Shown one piece after another: positions 1 to 10,378 of a stretch of 47,500 nucleotides of DNA. Every line of letters starts with the position of its first letter. Position 1 is the stretch's first letter. The DNA is taken from NCBI GenBank assembly GCA_905221605.1, contig CAJNDS010001757.1, positions 1 through 47,500 of the forward strand, in the 5' to 3' direction. The stretch is from Symbiodinium natans. Its lineage: Eukaryota; Sar; Dinophyceae; Suessiales; Symbiodiniaceae. The notes beneath the pieces are model-generated. The model worked only from the letters and a program-made list of their open reading frames with translations. It was not told where the DNA came from and made no database searches. Made by a program: the position numbers and the translations under genes.

Positions 1-130
1 TTGTTAGATTCTAGGCTGAGCTCCCAAGGCCCGGCCGGGTCTGGACTGCCGAGGACCATCAAGAAGTTCGCGGCGATGAAGTTCAAAGACCTCGGCTGCA
101 GGTTTGAACCCTGAACCCTTTTGAACTTTG

Positions 131-201
131 AACCCTAAACCCTAAACCCTAAACCCTAAACCCTAAACCCTAAACCCTAAACCCTAAACCCTAAACCCTA
201 A
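131..201 (-). repeat. Interstitial telomeric array
   Basis: About ten units of CCCTAAA on the plus strand, ending in a CTAAACTC variant. The stretch 1-1500 around it holds no recognised gene. Confidence 0.95.
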
Positions 202-1510
202 ACTCTACTACAGACATGTCAAGCAGGGTAAGGACCCCAAGGAGTGCGCATTACCCCAACTTGCGTCAAGTGGTGTGTGCTTCGCAGCTGCGTTTTCTTT
301 GGGAACTATGCCTCCGTCAGGTCATGACAATGACTTTGTATCGACCGAGTGTCTGTTTCAGCTCTCACTGGCCTTGGCCTGAAGCTGCCTGAAGGCTTTT
401 ACGAGCCCTAGATGCTGTGCTGAGTGGTGCACTACATTGCATGAGTGGCGAATGAACAAAGAGAGAGAACAGCTATTACCGAATGTGGGCCTCAGGCTGG
501 CAGTATCCCAAGTCGCTGTCCTTCATGGCCAGTTCGATGAGCACCTTCTCTAGACACTTCGTAAACCCGATTCGAGTCCCCTAGAGGTCGGGTGGAGCTC
601 TCCGAAGTTAAACGTCGCTCTCTTGGTAGCCCTGCCAACGAAGCCGACAGAATTCCTCCAAAAGAACAAAAACCTCACCCTAAACCCTCGAGTAGTTCTG
701 CCTTTCGCAGGTGATCCGGGCCACCAGAGTCCTCGGTGCATGGCGGGAGTTGGGGCCCCACGTGCAGACGCAAAGAAGCTGTAGAGACTCGTAAAGGTTC
801 TTAGGGTTTAGGGGTTCTTTTCTTTGAGGTTGAGGGTGTGGAGGGGGTTTAAGGCTTCAGGGCTCAGTTCAGAAGTAGCTGCGGCGAGGAGCTTGACGAC
901 TGCGAGCCGGAGCACTTGGCAGCCAGCTAGCCACTGGCCCTGAAACTCCCAACGACCTTATAAGGCGAAGTCCAAGCCATGGGCATGGACACGCAAACCT
1001 CCAAATGTCATGCAATGAGAACCCACCCTGCTGTCCTGGAACTCTTTGTCGTTTGGGAAGGTTCGAGCTACATCCGCCTGTCCAAGAGCTGGCTGGGTGC
1101 AATCTGGCTCGGATTGCATGCGGACCGGAAGCAAGATAGCCGTGATACCAGGCAGAACCGAACACAAAGGTACATGATCACATCATCGCCCCAACTTGCT
1201 CCATGGCCAGTATGGGATTATGCAGTGGTGCGCCTGGTTGATGTGCAGATTCTGCTTTGGGGCACTTTTATGGGGTACGTTCCATGGCCCCTGCGGCACG
1301 TGTTCTGACATTCCTCCCTGCTGGCAGAGCGCCGCATCGGTAGGCACACCTTGTGTTCCTGTGGTTTTGTGGGCCGGAGCTTCGCACCAGGGCTGTCACT
1401 GCTCGGAAATGTATGGACTGGAGTCTGCCGCCTGACCTCGATGACGTCCAATAGAGTCTGGGACCTGAGCAGCACTCGCAGCAGTACATCCGGGCATAAG
1501 GTTTCCAAAA

Positions 1511-1574
1511 AATAGGGGTCGTCCGTTTAAGGGGCTTCTAATGTGTTTCGGGATATACAAGGGGTACCCCTATT
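1511..1574. mobile_element. Short inverted-repeat element, AATAGGGGT ends
   Basis: AATAGGGGT at 1511-1519 and ACCCCTATT at 1566-1574 bound a 64-base element related by its ends to the family-C elements elsewhere in the window. Confidence 0.5.
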
Positions 1575-1604
1575 ATGGGAAATACCCATAGAATGCATAA
1601 TAAC

Positions 1605-2351
1605 TTATCTAAGTTCTAAAGATATGTGTTAGTCCACACAACAAAAGTAGGACGACGGCAAAACGACGGAGGGACGACGGAGGGACGATGGTGGGACGAC
1701 GGAGGGACGAGGGCAAGACGACGGAGGGACGACGGCAGGATGACGGGGGGACGACGGCAGGACGCCGGGGGGACGACGGGGGGACGACGGGGGGACGACG
1801 GGGGGACGACGGAGGGACGACGGGGGGACGACGGCTGTCGCGCCGTCGTCGAGCCGTCGTCGCGTCGTCGTCGCGCCGTCGTCGCGCCGTCGTCGCGCCG
1901 TCGTCACGCCGTCATAAGGCCTAGTTTAAGCCCAAACTAGGCCTTATTTAGCCCAAACTAGGCCTTATTTCCCGTCATAAGGCCTAGTTTAAGCCCAAAC
2001 TAGGCCTTATGACGGCGGGACGACGGCGGGACGACGGCGGAACGACGGCGGGACGACGGCGGGACGACGGCGGGACGACGGCGCGACGACGGCGCGACGA
2101 CGGCGCGACGACGGCGCGACGACGGCGCGACGACGGCGCGACCACGGCGCGACAGCCGTCGTCCCCCCGTCGTCAGTCCGTCGTCGCGCCATCGCACCCT
2201 GTCGTCGCGCCGTCGTCACACCGTCGTCGCCCCGTCGCCACCCCGTCGTCGCGCCGTCGTCATCCCATCGTCGCCCCGTCAAAGCCCTGACGTCTAGACC
2301 CCTCTAGCTGGACTAGAAACCATACCCCACATATCTCTAGAACTTAGATAA
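1605..2351. mobile_element. Nested palindromic minisatellite element
   Basis: TTATCTAAGTTCTAAAGATA at 1605 onward is repeated inverted at 2328-2351 with one mismatch over 24 bases. Inside, runs of GACGACGG (about 1645-1833) face runs of CGTCGTCG (1833-1912), then a double central palindrome (1912-2010), then GACGGCG runs (2007-2155) facing CCGTCGTC runs (2155-2280). Each half folds on itself and the halves fold on each other. The frames on both strands encode only Arg-Gly-Asp or Val-Pro-Ser-Arg repeats and are not genes. Confidence 0.8.
1912..2010. repeat. Central palindromes of the minisatellite element
   Basis: Two copies of a perfect hairpin: AAGGCCTAGTTT, loop AAGCCC, AAACTAGGCCTT, at about 1916-1947 and 1979-2010, joined by a third partial arm. 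They lie exactly at the symmetry centre of the larger element. Confidence 0.9.
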
Positions 2352-2844
2352 ATAATAACAAAGAGCCCTGGGTTGTGCGGCCCCAACATTGTAACAGCAG
2401 GACTTGACGGACGAGCTCCTGCAACAAACAACACGCACAAGAATCTTGCACCCCCCCCCCACCTCCCCTCCCTCCGCCCGAGCCATAAGACCTCAACCCT
2501 AAACCCCATCTTGTTCCTTTTTTCTTGTGGGCCTTCTTTCTTGACTACCCTATGCTGAAGCGATCGAAGAGAACCATCCTCAAGGAGGCCAGTTTCATCG
2601 GCTATCGTCCACGGGGCCAGTGGTGGAGGCATTCACGTTTCCTCTAAGCTGTTCAGAATGATCATGCAGTCCCTCTGAAAGACGTCCTGAATCCTGTACC
2701 GGCAGTGGGTCGGCTGGTGTTTACCCGGTCGTTGTTGTGCGTTTCTTCGTTTCTCCCCTGCCAAGAAGGTCAGGGTCCGGGGCTCCTCCCTCTGCGCAGT
2801 TTGCTTTTTGCTCTTTGCTACTTCTTTCTTTATTTGAAAGGGCC

Positions 2845-2890
2845 TCTCTCTCGGTCCCTCTCTCTCTCTCTCTCCCTCGATCGCTCTCTA
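2845..2890. repeat. CT-rich tract
   Basis: CTCTCTC runs interrupted by GGTCC and CGATCG. The stretch 2360-4970 around it has no recognised gene. Confidence 0.85.
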
Positions 2891-4369
2891 CTGTTACATC
2901 TCCGGAAGCCAAACCCTTCTCAAGTAGCAATCTTATAAACTACCTTCAATAAAAAAAACTATAAGCTAAAGCATGCCCGGCCCGACAAACCCTCCTGATG
3001 AATCCTGTCTGTTTTCAAGCCTCTGCAGACCGGATTTTCAGATGCTAGAAGAAAACTCTAGCAGCCCCCAAAGCTGCTACACCAACCCTAAAACCGGATC
3101 TTGCCAAACACCAGCGCAGCTGCGGCATGCTGCGGACATCCCACCCTTAACCTAAACCCTCAACCCTAAGCCCTATAAACCCTAAACCCTAAGAAATAAA
3201 CCCTAAACCCACAAAGCTCTGAACCCAGAAGCGAGTTCAGATGCAGCGGAGCTCGGGCTTCGGACAGGTCTATGCTCGACTCGTCCTCCTGGCACAGTCT
3301 CGGGCTCAATACGTGGAACGTGGAAGGGCTCTACTTGCGGCTTCTCATCCTGGATCTCTGTTTAGGGTTTAGGGCTTAAGGATGTTTAGGGTTTTTGGAG
3401 CTTTGATGGATTATGATCAGAATAGTTCTTGGTGAGTACTGATTCTTCAGGCCTACTCTGGGATTTCGGCATTCTGAGCCGTGAGAGCCATCGACATGCT
3501 TCAGCTGGAAGTAGCGGAACAAGCAGGGCACTTAAACAGCATGTTCCACACTTGCCTTCTCGTTTCCTAATATTTTGCATCTATTTGTGCGATGTCGTAC
3601 CGGTCCGCAACAGCCTCTACTTAAGAGCAACTTGCAACCCTTAGGCAGGTGTAGGCGGGAGCCACACAAGCTTCCTTTAGGACCGACGAGGCCTCCCCAC
3701 CCCTGGGCTTGATAGACTTGAATCCTATGCGAACCCTTGTCTCTCCCGCGTCGCGTCGCCTTAGCCGCATCATCTCCAGAAGCTTGCTGAGCCGTCTCAG
3801 CTCCTCCACAGGGGTTCAAAGCCTACAGGAACCTTGTTTTTTTTTCAAAGTTGCTGACAAAAGGCAAAACCTTTAAGCATCCAACTAGCAATTTCTGCAT
3901 ACATGCTGGCCTTTACAAGTGCCACTTCTTGTCTTAGAAGGCCAATTCAATTCTTAAGCGTAACAGCGTAACACTAGCAACATTTGAAATTTACAAGGTT
4001 CTTAACACCTTCAACAGCATGAATGTCCTTGTTTCAAACCCAGTTCAAAGAATATGAGCAGGTACACCTTCGTATTTCAACAAAGCTTATTCGCTCCATT
4101 GCAGTCTCCCATCTGCAAAGTGGAACATGTAAAACACATGGTTTCAAAGCTTGCTTTACATGATTCCATGATCAGCAGCTTTGAACATGCACCTGTTTAA
4201 ATGGTCGAGGAGTTTGTTTCCTTTGACGGCGAGCGTGCGCTTTCAACTATCAAGTTCAAAAGACGAAAAAACGTCAAAACACTTCAACATTCACAGTCGC
4301 GTTGATGAGATGTTGTTGAAAACTACAATCGCTCTGCCACCTTCTCCCACTGCGCAGTAGAACACTTAC

Positions 4370-4479
4370 ATGGTGGTTTCCAAGATTAGGGGTACCTTCT
4401 CGGGGTCCTTATTACAAGGGAATCCTACTGTTTGGGGGGTCTATTGCAGGGGTCCCTTGTTCTACGTAAACCCCCACAT
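4370..4479. mobile_element. Family-C MITE
   Basis: Left end carries GGTTTCCAAGATTAGGGG and right end, inverted, GGGTTTACGTAGAACAAGGG; inner part has GGGAATCCTACTGTTTGGGG, close to the copies at 38283 and 44690. About 110 bases. Confidence 0.65.
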
Positions 4480-4977
4480 TTGACTGTGAATCGCGTTCTC
4501 AAGGCCAGCAGCTAAATTGACAGTTACAACATGAACATCCTGATAAACTTTAAGCTGTTGACTTTGACTTTGAATGCCGGCGTTGTGGCAAAACATGAAC
4601 AATGAAGTTGTGTTTCACGCTGCCTTCAAAGGCAAAAAATGCAGATTTAAGCACATGCAAATATTTCAAGTTGGGACTTCTTTCCTTTTTGTAACTCTGA
4701 CTGGAGCGATGGGGACAGGCGCGGCCCTCTTGGTGGGGCCTCCTGAAGGCCAGTATATTGAACCTGTATAGATACATGATACATATATCGAATTGAAGAT
4801 GCTTAATTCTTATTGAAGGACACCAAGAAGGGGCCAGCCTTTTCCATTTTGATGACATGAAGCCTGCGCTGCTGATGGCTGCAGGGGTGACAATGGTCAT
4901 CAGGTCCCCGGCGACCCCATTCTTGACAACCCCAACGAGCTTCGCAGCTTGAACCCTTTTTGTGCAGCAGGCTTGCG

Positions 4978-5036
4978 CCCTAAACCCTACACCCTAACCC
5001 TAAACCCTAAACCCTAAACCCTAAACCCTAAACCCT
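4978..5036 (-). repeat. Interstitial telomeric array
   Basis: CCCTAAA array with one CCCTACA and one 6-base CCCTAA unit, on the 3' side of CDC5L unit 1. Confidence 0.95.
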
Positions 5037-5175
5037 ATGTCCCCAACCCGAGACTTTGAAAGTGCGCCATGGTGCGTCCTTCGCAAGTACTGGATGCTGC
5101 CATGGGAACTCCAAGGCAAAAGGACCAGACCTCCCGGATTTCTTGGAGCAATTTGAAGGTTTTATTGTTAGAAAA

Positions 5176-5262
5176 AAGGCTTGGAGGTTATTATAGTGCA
5201 AGTATGAAGGGACCAAAAGGGGAATATTATTAGTAAATTTTTCCGACCCCTGTATTACTTGG
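5176..5262. mobile_element. Family-A MITE, partial
   Basis: ATTATAGTGCAAGTATGAAG onward to CCGACCCCTGTATTAC is homologous to the right three quarters of the 33571 element. It abuts family-B sequence on both sides (CTTGGAGGTT at 5180 and again at 5258), which suggests nested insertion. Confidence 0.65.
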
Positions 5263-5376
5263 AGGTCATGGTCAGTTAGAAGTGGGGTTAAAAGTCAGGC
5301 AATTAAACTTATAGCTGGTTAAACCGTCTTTCGGGTGCTTATAACCCTACGGATAACTACCCATGAACCTTCCAGT
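5258..5376. mobile_element. Family-B MITE
   Basis: CTTGGAGGTCATGG at the left, CCATGAACCTTCCAG at the right; about 119 bases with TTATA-containing middle. Confidence 0.65.
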
Positions 5377-5690
5377 ACGGGGGGGGTTTGCAGAAAGTCA
5401 TTGGGCTTCTGGCTGGGGGTGATTTTTTCGGCCAATGCTTCTATGATACCTCTCTAGGCTTTGTTCTCATGCCCAGCTTTCCGAGAAGACATGGTGTGCC
5501 TAAGGACCTCATGGTCAGTACCTAATGTTGCTCCCCGTGTTTCTCTCAAAGCCTGAAGCCTCGAGTGGAAGCTGCCTCCTGCATCCAAACTCCTCGTCCA
5601 ACTGTTTTACGAAACAAGCCCCCAAACAGTTGTTCAAAGGGGCAGTAGTCCGCGAGCTTCCGGATGCGGTTTGGTATGCCCAAAGGCAAA

Positions 5691-5750
5691 AACCCTAAAC
5701 CCTAAACCCTACACCCTAAACCCTAAACCCTAAACCCTAAACCCTAAACA
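5691..5750 (-). repeat. Interstitial telomeric array
   Basis: Eight units including one CCCTACA, at the 3' edge of CDC5L unit 1. Confidence 0.95.
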
Positions 5751-5843
5751 CACTCAAAAACCAAGCGCAAACCCCTTGTGCCTCCCGGCGCATTTCTGGC
5801 GGCACGCCTCTTCGCATGAGTCCAGGGAGAGCCTCCGCTGGGT

Positions 5844-5871
5844 TTCAGGGTTTAGGGTTTAGGGTGTGGCG
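5844..5871 (+). repeat. Short telomeric insertion in CDC5L unit 1
   Basis: Copy 3 reads TTTCAGGGTTGCGGCGCTTG; here CAGGGTT is followed by TAGGGTTTAGGGTG before GGCGCTTG. The insertion sits at a GGGTT already present in the target. Confidence 0.85.
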
Positions 5872-5969
5872 CTTGCTGGGCTAGGCAGCTTCGGATTTTC
5901 GGTTTGGCACTTGCACCTCGCGCCAGGCAGGCCAGGCAATTGTTCAGAGCTCACACTACGACAAATAAC

Positions 5970-6054
5970 AAGGAGGATCACCATAAAGCACCAACAACAT
6001 AGCTGAAGCATAGCTAGGTTCCAAAACTTATATGAGTGCCACTCGATCCTCCTT
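5970..6054 (-). other. Inverted repeat in CDC5L copy 1 3' region
   Basis: AAGGAGGATC at 5970-5979 pairs perfectly with GATCCTCCTT at 6045-6054, just downstream of the stop codon. The same pair is present in all three copies although the loop between has changed in sequence and length. It could be an mRNA hairpin or end-processing signal; its function is unknown. Confidence 0.6.
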
Positions 6055-6080
6055 TCACTGTTGGCGGTCTCATAGCTGAT

Positions 6081-8408
6081 TTATTGCAGCTTGTCATCTA
6101 TCTGCTTTTGTAGCACCTTCAGCGCCTTGTAGCGGTTCTGCAGTTTCAGGTTCCTCTGCTTCTCATGCTCAACCTGATCCCTGAGCTCCTCCACGCGGCT
6201 CAGAATTGCCTTCTCTTCTCTGGCCCGGAGCGTCTGGAAGACCTCTGTCTCGATGGCAACGGTTTCCCGCTCCTCGGAGAGTTTCCGAATATGAAGGAGC
6301 GCTTGTCTCGCCTTGGTCATGTAGCCTCCCAGAAGTCTTTCCATTTTCTCCTCCATCTTTTTTGACTTTTTGCTCTCCTTCTGGTGATGAGAGTCTACGA
6401 TCTCGAACTTGTGCCTGGCGGACTCGGTTCGTTCCTTTCGGCCGAGGCGCCGGCCGTCCACATAGCGCTTGGCAGAGGGCAGGAAAACGTAGGGCTCGCT
6501 AGTGCTTTCCTCGAAGGCTGCCTGCACCGCCACTTCGGAGTTTTGACCACCGCCTGCATCCTGTGCAAAAGCCTGCAGCTCCTCCTCCAGCAGCTCGCCA
6601 GCGGACTTCAACTCCTCCAGGCTAAAGTCAATGCCCGCTGGAGGAGCCTTCTTCGGAGGCTTGGCGCCCTTGACAGGGAACAGCACAGCGTCACGAGTCA
6701 CCATAGCACCCATCTCCTCGTGAAGCAAAACTTCTGCCTGCTGCAGCAAATGTTTCGGCCCCTCCAGCACTTCTCCGGCTTGCGACGCTGCACTCTCAAA
6801 GATCATCATCTGCGTCTGCACGGGGCGTGGCAAACCCAGTTTTACGGGCTGGCTTTGCTTCTGACGTTCGATCTCCAATCTTTTTTGCTCCTCCTGCGCC
6901 CGGCGTTTGTCGGCATCAGCAGCGTCTTCCTCCAAAGGCGCCTGGCTGTCTGCTTCCTCCTCCATGAGATCGGGCATCGAGATCTCGACTTCGTTCATCG
7001 GGGCTGGCAAGCTGCCCAACGCGGCTTGCATCTGCATGCGCTGGTTTGCCTTCCGGATCCTGTCCGGCATCTGTTCAAGCTCCTCATCCTGATTTAGTGC
7101 CAAGCCGTCGCGAAGGCCCTTGCCGGCACCTCCTGGCCCGGGGGTACCACCAGGTCCAGGCGTCTGTCCAAGAAGTGGGTTCGGCGTGAGGCCAGCTGTT
7201 GCACCGCGAAGCCCTGGCGTCTGTGCCAGCGGATTCGGCGTAGCTCCAGGCGTGGCACCAGGCGTGACACCACCTGGTGTCATTGAACCTAACATGCTTG
7301 CAACCTCCTCACGCGGCGTCACACCTGCCTGCACCTGTGCTTCCAGCAGAACAGGATCCGGACGCCTTGGGGTCCGAACTGGCGTCGCACCCGGCGTGTC
7401 CCCATAGCTTTGAACAAGGCCCGCCGTGGAGGTGTCAGCACTCTCAGCCTGAAGTGCAGCTGCATCCGCACCCATCTTGACGATCGCTTCGAGCTCCTCG
7501 TCGTTAAGCTGCGGGGCGGGCAGGCTCAATGCTGTACGTTTCCGAAGCTGCTGGGGGTCATTGAGCTTGTTGATCATATCGATGGCCTCGGGAAGGTTCT
7601 CGTCCTTCAGGCGTTTGAGCTTCCTCTCATCATCCTTGCGCCGCCGCCTCTCCTCGTCCAGTCGGGTGCGGTGCTCAACCGCCTGTAGTGTCACGTTCGC
7701 CATGCCCATGGTAACTCTTGGTGTCTCTTCCGGTCCGACTTCATGGAAGCCCACGGGAGGCACGGCCTCGAAGGGCACTTCCTCCCCATAGTCAATGTAC
7801 TTTCGTGATTTGTACCTCCGCGAGGTGCTGATGCCTGCAGCCTTGAGCTCTCGCCGCTTCTGCAGTGCAGCAAGCCGTCGTGCCTCTTCCAGTTGCTTCT
7901 CACGCGCCTTGCGCTTTGCTTTCTTGCCGCGGGTGTTGGCCAGCCTTGCACGGGCCTCTGACAACATCTCCTTCTCATCCTCATCCATATCAATCGGATC
8001 AGCCCTCGCAGGCTTGGTCTCTGGATGAGGATCGATCTCGCCCGGCTTCAATCGGCGCGGATCGTTTTCGTCCATTTCGTCTTTGCCCTGGGCTTGATCC
8101 AGAAGCTTCTCGTAGTGCTCCAAGCATTGGTAGGCTGTGCGGCCAACAATCGGAGCTATCGTCCGCCACTGGGTTGGGAAGAGCTTCGCCAAGTGCAGCA
8201 ACTTTTCCTCCTCCTCACGCGTCCACTCAGTCTTCTTGACACTGGGATCCAGCCATTCGTACCAGCGAGACTTGCACTGCTTGGGACTCTTCCTGGCTAG
8301 CAGAGAAGCAACTCGAGGCCAGTTGTTGAGGCCATATTTCATGACCGCTGCCTTCAAGACTTCATCCTCGGAGTTTTTCCAAACACCTCCCTTGATGAGG
8401 ATCCTCAT
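6081..8408 (-). CDS. CDC5L: CDC5L/Cef1 spliceosomal Myb protein, tandem copy 1
   Basis: 775-residue protein, near the usual 800 or so residues of animal CDC5L, in one open frame without introns. CDC5L/Cef1 is a core subunit of the Prp19 (NineTeen) complex, which activates the spliceosome in the nucleus. Two N-terminal Myb repeats are clear: residues 6-55 (Trp10, Trp30, Trp49, ending RWYEWLDPSVKKTEW) and 58-107 (Trp62, Trp81, Tyr99). A basic stretch at 161-190 (GKKAKRKAREKQLEEARRLA) matches the conserved nuclear-localisation region. Residues 338-424 are rich in Thr-Pro, as in the phosphorylated middle of CDC5L, and the C-terminus (about 690-775) is a charged coiled coil. The ATG at 8408 is chosen because MRILIKGGVW aligns with the family's MPRIMIKGGVW start; the upstream open frame has no ATG. 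It differs from copy 2 at residue 661 (Thr versus Ala). Confidence 0.96.
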   Translation of the reverse strand: MRILIKGGVWKNSEDEVLKAAVMKYGLNNWPRVASLLARKSPKQCKSRWYEWLDPSVKKTEWTREEEEKLLHLAKLFPTQWRTIAPIVGRTAYQCLEHYEKLLDQAQGKDEMDENDPRRLKPGEIDPHPETKPARADPIDMDEDEKEMLSEARARLANTRGKKAKRKAREKQLEEARRLAALQKRRELKAAGISTSRRYKSRKYIDYGEEVPFEAVPPVGFHEVGPEETPRVTMGMANVTLQAVEHRTRLDEERRRRKDDERKLKRLKDENLPEAIDMINKLNDPQQLRKRTALSLPAPQLNDEELEAIVKMGADAAALQAESADTSTAGLVQSYGDTPGATPVRTPRRPDPVLLEAQVQAGVTPREEVASMLGSMTPGGVTPGATPGATPNPLAQTPGLRGATAGLTPNPLLGQTPGPGGTPGPGGAGKGLRDGLALNQDEELEQMPDRIRKANQRMQMQAALGSLPAPMNEVEISMPDLMEEEADSQAPLEEDAADADKRRAQEEQKRLEIERQKQSQPVKLGLPRPVQTQMMIFESAASQAGEVLEGPKHLLQQAEVLLHEEMGAMVTRDAVLFPVKGAKPPKKAPPAGIDFSLEELKSAGELLEEELQAFAQDAGGGQNSEVAVQAAFEESTSEPYVFLPSAKRYVDGRRLGRKERTESARHKFEIVDSHHQKESKKSKKMEEKMERLLGGYMTKARQALLHIRKLSEERETVAIETEVFQTLRAREEKAILSRVEELRDQVEHEKQRNLKLQNRYKALKVLQKQIDDKLQ

Positions 8409-8623
8409 TTTCGCTTGAAGCACCCGGACTGGCCGGTATGGCGCGCTGCGGAGCTACGTAGGGGTGTGGATGCACTTCCACGTTTTCGAACTGTGTTGAA
8501 GTGAAGTCTGAGTTGTGTAGATGCTGTAGTGAAGCAGCTGTGCTGTACGTCCCTGGCTAGGTACTGAAGCAGTCCTACACTTATCTTTGCATGCGTCGTA
8601 CTGCAAATAATGAGTTGGCTTTT

Positions 8624-8644
8624 TTGAGCCGCATGGCTTGAGCC
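8624..8644 (-). other. Tandem spliced-leader relic upstream of CDC5L copy 1
   Basis: On the minus strand this reads GGCTCAAG, then CCATGC, then GGCTCAA. The dinoflagellate spliced leader ends in CCATTTTGGCTCAAG, and retroposed dinoflagellate genes are known to carry stacked, 5'-truncated leader relics. The first eight bases are an exact match to the leader end; the second relic differs mainly in the T run. It lies 229 bases upstream of the ATG. The pattern suggests at least two past rounds of trans-splicing and reverse transcription and would explain the absence of introns. The match is short, so chance is not excluded. Confidence 0.55.
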
Positions 8645-9474
8645 CTATAGCAATTCGATTGTCGGTTTAAGGGCTTGCGAATCTCACTGATCATCTAATG
8701 TTGTAGTTTCGGGCCGTGGAGCATGCTGCAGGAGTCCAGCTGTGCCCATGCAAAGTGGGTACGGGTACTTCTCTGTAGTCAAGAAACCTTGCGTTCCCCC
8801 CCAACTGGCGGCCTTTGGATCGCGGAGTCGTGGGTTTCGCGAGCAGAACCTTCAGCATCAGGGTACTTTGGTGCATCGTGTTGGCGTTTGTTTGGGTTTA
8901 GATTTGGGCGTGCGGCTCTCACGCTTGCAAAGCTGAAGAAACCAAATGCTCTCCGGCAGCACTCAGTTTAGGGGTTTCGTGTATGGGCGACACGGGTGCC
9001 GGAAACGATGGCTATGTTGGCATTGCAAGCCCAAAATTGCTTGTCTGGCCGGCACGCGAGCCTGTGCCAAGCTGTGGCGAAGTCCTGACGACAACACACT
9101 CTTATTCCTCCATTAGAGTTCTCCACCGCGCAGCATGCAGCTTGCTTTCTGAGAAGCGTGGCAATCTTGAGCTGAACCGAAACCCGAACAGCTTGAACCC
9201 CGCTACTTCCGACCCCTTCACTTTCCTGGTGAAGCCAAACTCATCAAAACCAAGCGCCGGTTGTTGCAACCTCCTCCATGGATCCCGGAACCCTTTGACT
9301 CGTCTTGGTCAGGACCCCTCTAGGGGTAGGGGATCAAAAAAAATTATTTGGGATCAACAAATAATTTATTTATAGGCGGATCAAAAAAACTTATTTGGGA
9401 TCAAAAAATGATTTACTGAAGGCTTCGAAGGCCTGTTGCAAGCGGAGCGGAGGCTGTAAACGCTCAGAAATGCA

Positions 9475-9750
9475 GCATTTCTGGCCGTTCGCAAGCTCTG
9501 AATACCGAAAAAAACACAGCAGCTATGCGGGAACTGCTGAAAACAGCAGCATTTCTGAGTTTCTAAAGAGGCTGAAGATACTAAAATCAAAGCAGCAGTT
9601 CTGTGCTTTCAGAGCTGTACCCCGCAGCATTTCTGAGTTTTCAGAGGCTGCAGATGCTGTAAATACCAGCATTTCTGCGCTTTCAGAGGCTGGAAATACT
9701 GTAAATAGCAGCATTTCTGAGCTTCCAGAGGCTGCAAATCAATGCTGGCA
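9475..9750 (+). repeat. 42-bp tandem repeats inside the foldback element
   Basis: GCATTTCTG recurs at 9475, 9549, 9627, 9669 and 9711. The last units are 42 bases apart and contain CAGAGGCTG and TGTAAATA; the first are spaced 74-78 bases. Because 42 is a multiple of three, a 226-codon frame stays open by default; I do not regard it as a gene. Confidence 0.75.
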
Positions 9751-9799
9751 TCTTGGCATTAGAAGTTTCTCGTATGCTCTGAAGCAAGCACGATTAAAG

Positions 9800-10115
9800 A
9801 AAGAGCGGGGGATTGGGGGGGGGCGCCCCCCCCCCCCCATGCGCAAACACAAGGCTCGCATCATGGGTTTCGAAAGTATGATGAAGCACCTGGCACGACT
9901 TTCTCTAATTCGGGGGGGTTGGGGGGGCCCCCCCCTCCCCCCCAATTTGCAGACACAACGCTCGCATCAGAGGCGTCGAAAAGACGCGTATGCTTGGAAG
10001 CAAGCTGGCACGACTTTAAAAAAGCGGGGGGTTGTGGGGGGGGCCCCCCTATTTGCAAACACAATGCTCGCATAATGGGTTTCGAAAAGATGCGTATGCT
10101 TTGAAGCAAGCTGGC
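9800..10115 (+). repeat. Repeats with G-run/C-run palindromes
   Basis: Three units of about 105-115 bases, each with a run of G followed directly by a run of C (near 9811-9838, 9913-9950 and 10026-10049), then a conserved part with ATTTGC, ACACAA, CTCGCAT, GGGTTTCGAAA, CGTATGCTT and AAGCAAGC. The runs would form strong hairpins. Confidence 0.8.
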
Positions 10116-10124
10116 ACGATTTCT

Positions 10125-10378
10125 TCCTTGCTTTCTTTCTTTTGCTATTTATTCCTTTTTACTGTTTGTCTTTCTTTCTTGACTTCTTCCTTCCTTCCTT
10201 CCCTCCTTTCTTCCTTCCTTCTTTGCTTCCTTGCTTCCTTGCTTCCTTGCTTCCCTGCTTCCTTGCTTCCTTGCTTCCTTGCTTCCTTGCTTCCTTGCTT
10301 CCTTGCTTCCTTGCTTCCTTGCTTCCTTGCTTCCTTGCTTCCTTGCTTCCTTGCTTCCTTGCTTCCTCCCTCCCCTTC
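10125..10378 (+). repeat. TTCCTTGC microsatellite
   Basis: Pyrimidine-rich tract that becomes a nearly perfect 8-base repeat from about 10217 to 10366, with one CTTCCCTGC variant. It fills the right part of the foldback element. Confidence 0.95.

Larger units (their letters stand above)
5690..9290 (-). repeat. CDC5L tandem unit 1
   Basis: Copy 1 with matching flanks. On the 3' side, the block holding GTGCCTCCCGGCGC, then CAGGGTT and the CTTCGGATT motif, matches 14060-14440 and 18775-19090. On the 5' side, homology to copies 2 and 3 runs at least to the AGTCCTGACGACAA motif near 9080-9095 and weakly to about 9290. A further patch at 5040-5100 matches 13625-13680, so the original unit was longer. 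Confidence 0.85.

Noticed and set aside
131-201. A true chromosome end
   Set aside because: Unique DNA continues on both sides, and arrays of both orientations occur throughout.
560-620. 5S rRNA-like TCCGAAGTTAAACG and a tRNA B-box-like GATTCGAGTCCC
   Set aside because: The rest of a 5S gene is not recognisable and the T-arm does not pair; no tRNA fold could be built.
1626-2290. Several frames of Arg/Gly/Asp or Val/Pro/Ser repeats on both strands
   Set aside because: They are translations of a GC-rich minisatellite.
8409-8423. In-frame extension upstream of the CDC5L ATG
   Set aside because: It begins with GTG, not ATG, and the family starts at MxRIxIKGG.
9395-10075. 226-codon plus-strand frame in the foldback element
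   Set aside because: It runs through 42-base repeats and G/C runs; period divisible by three explains the openness.
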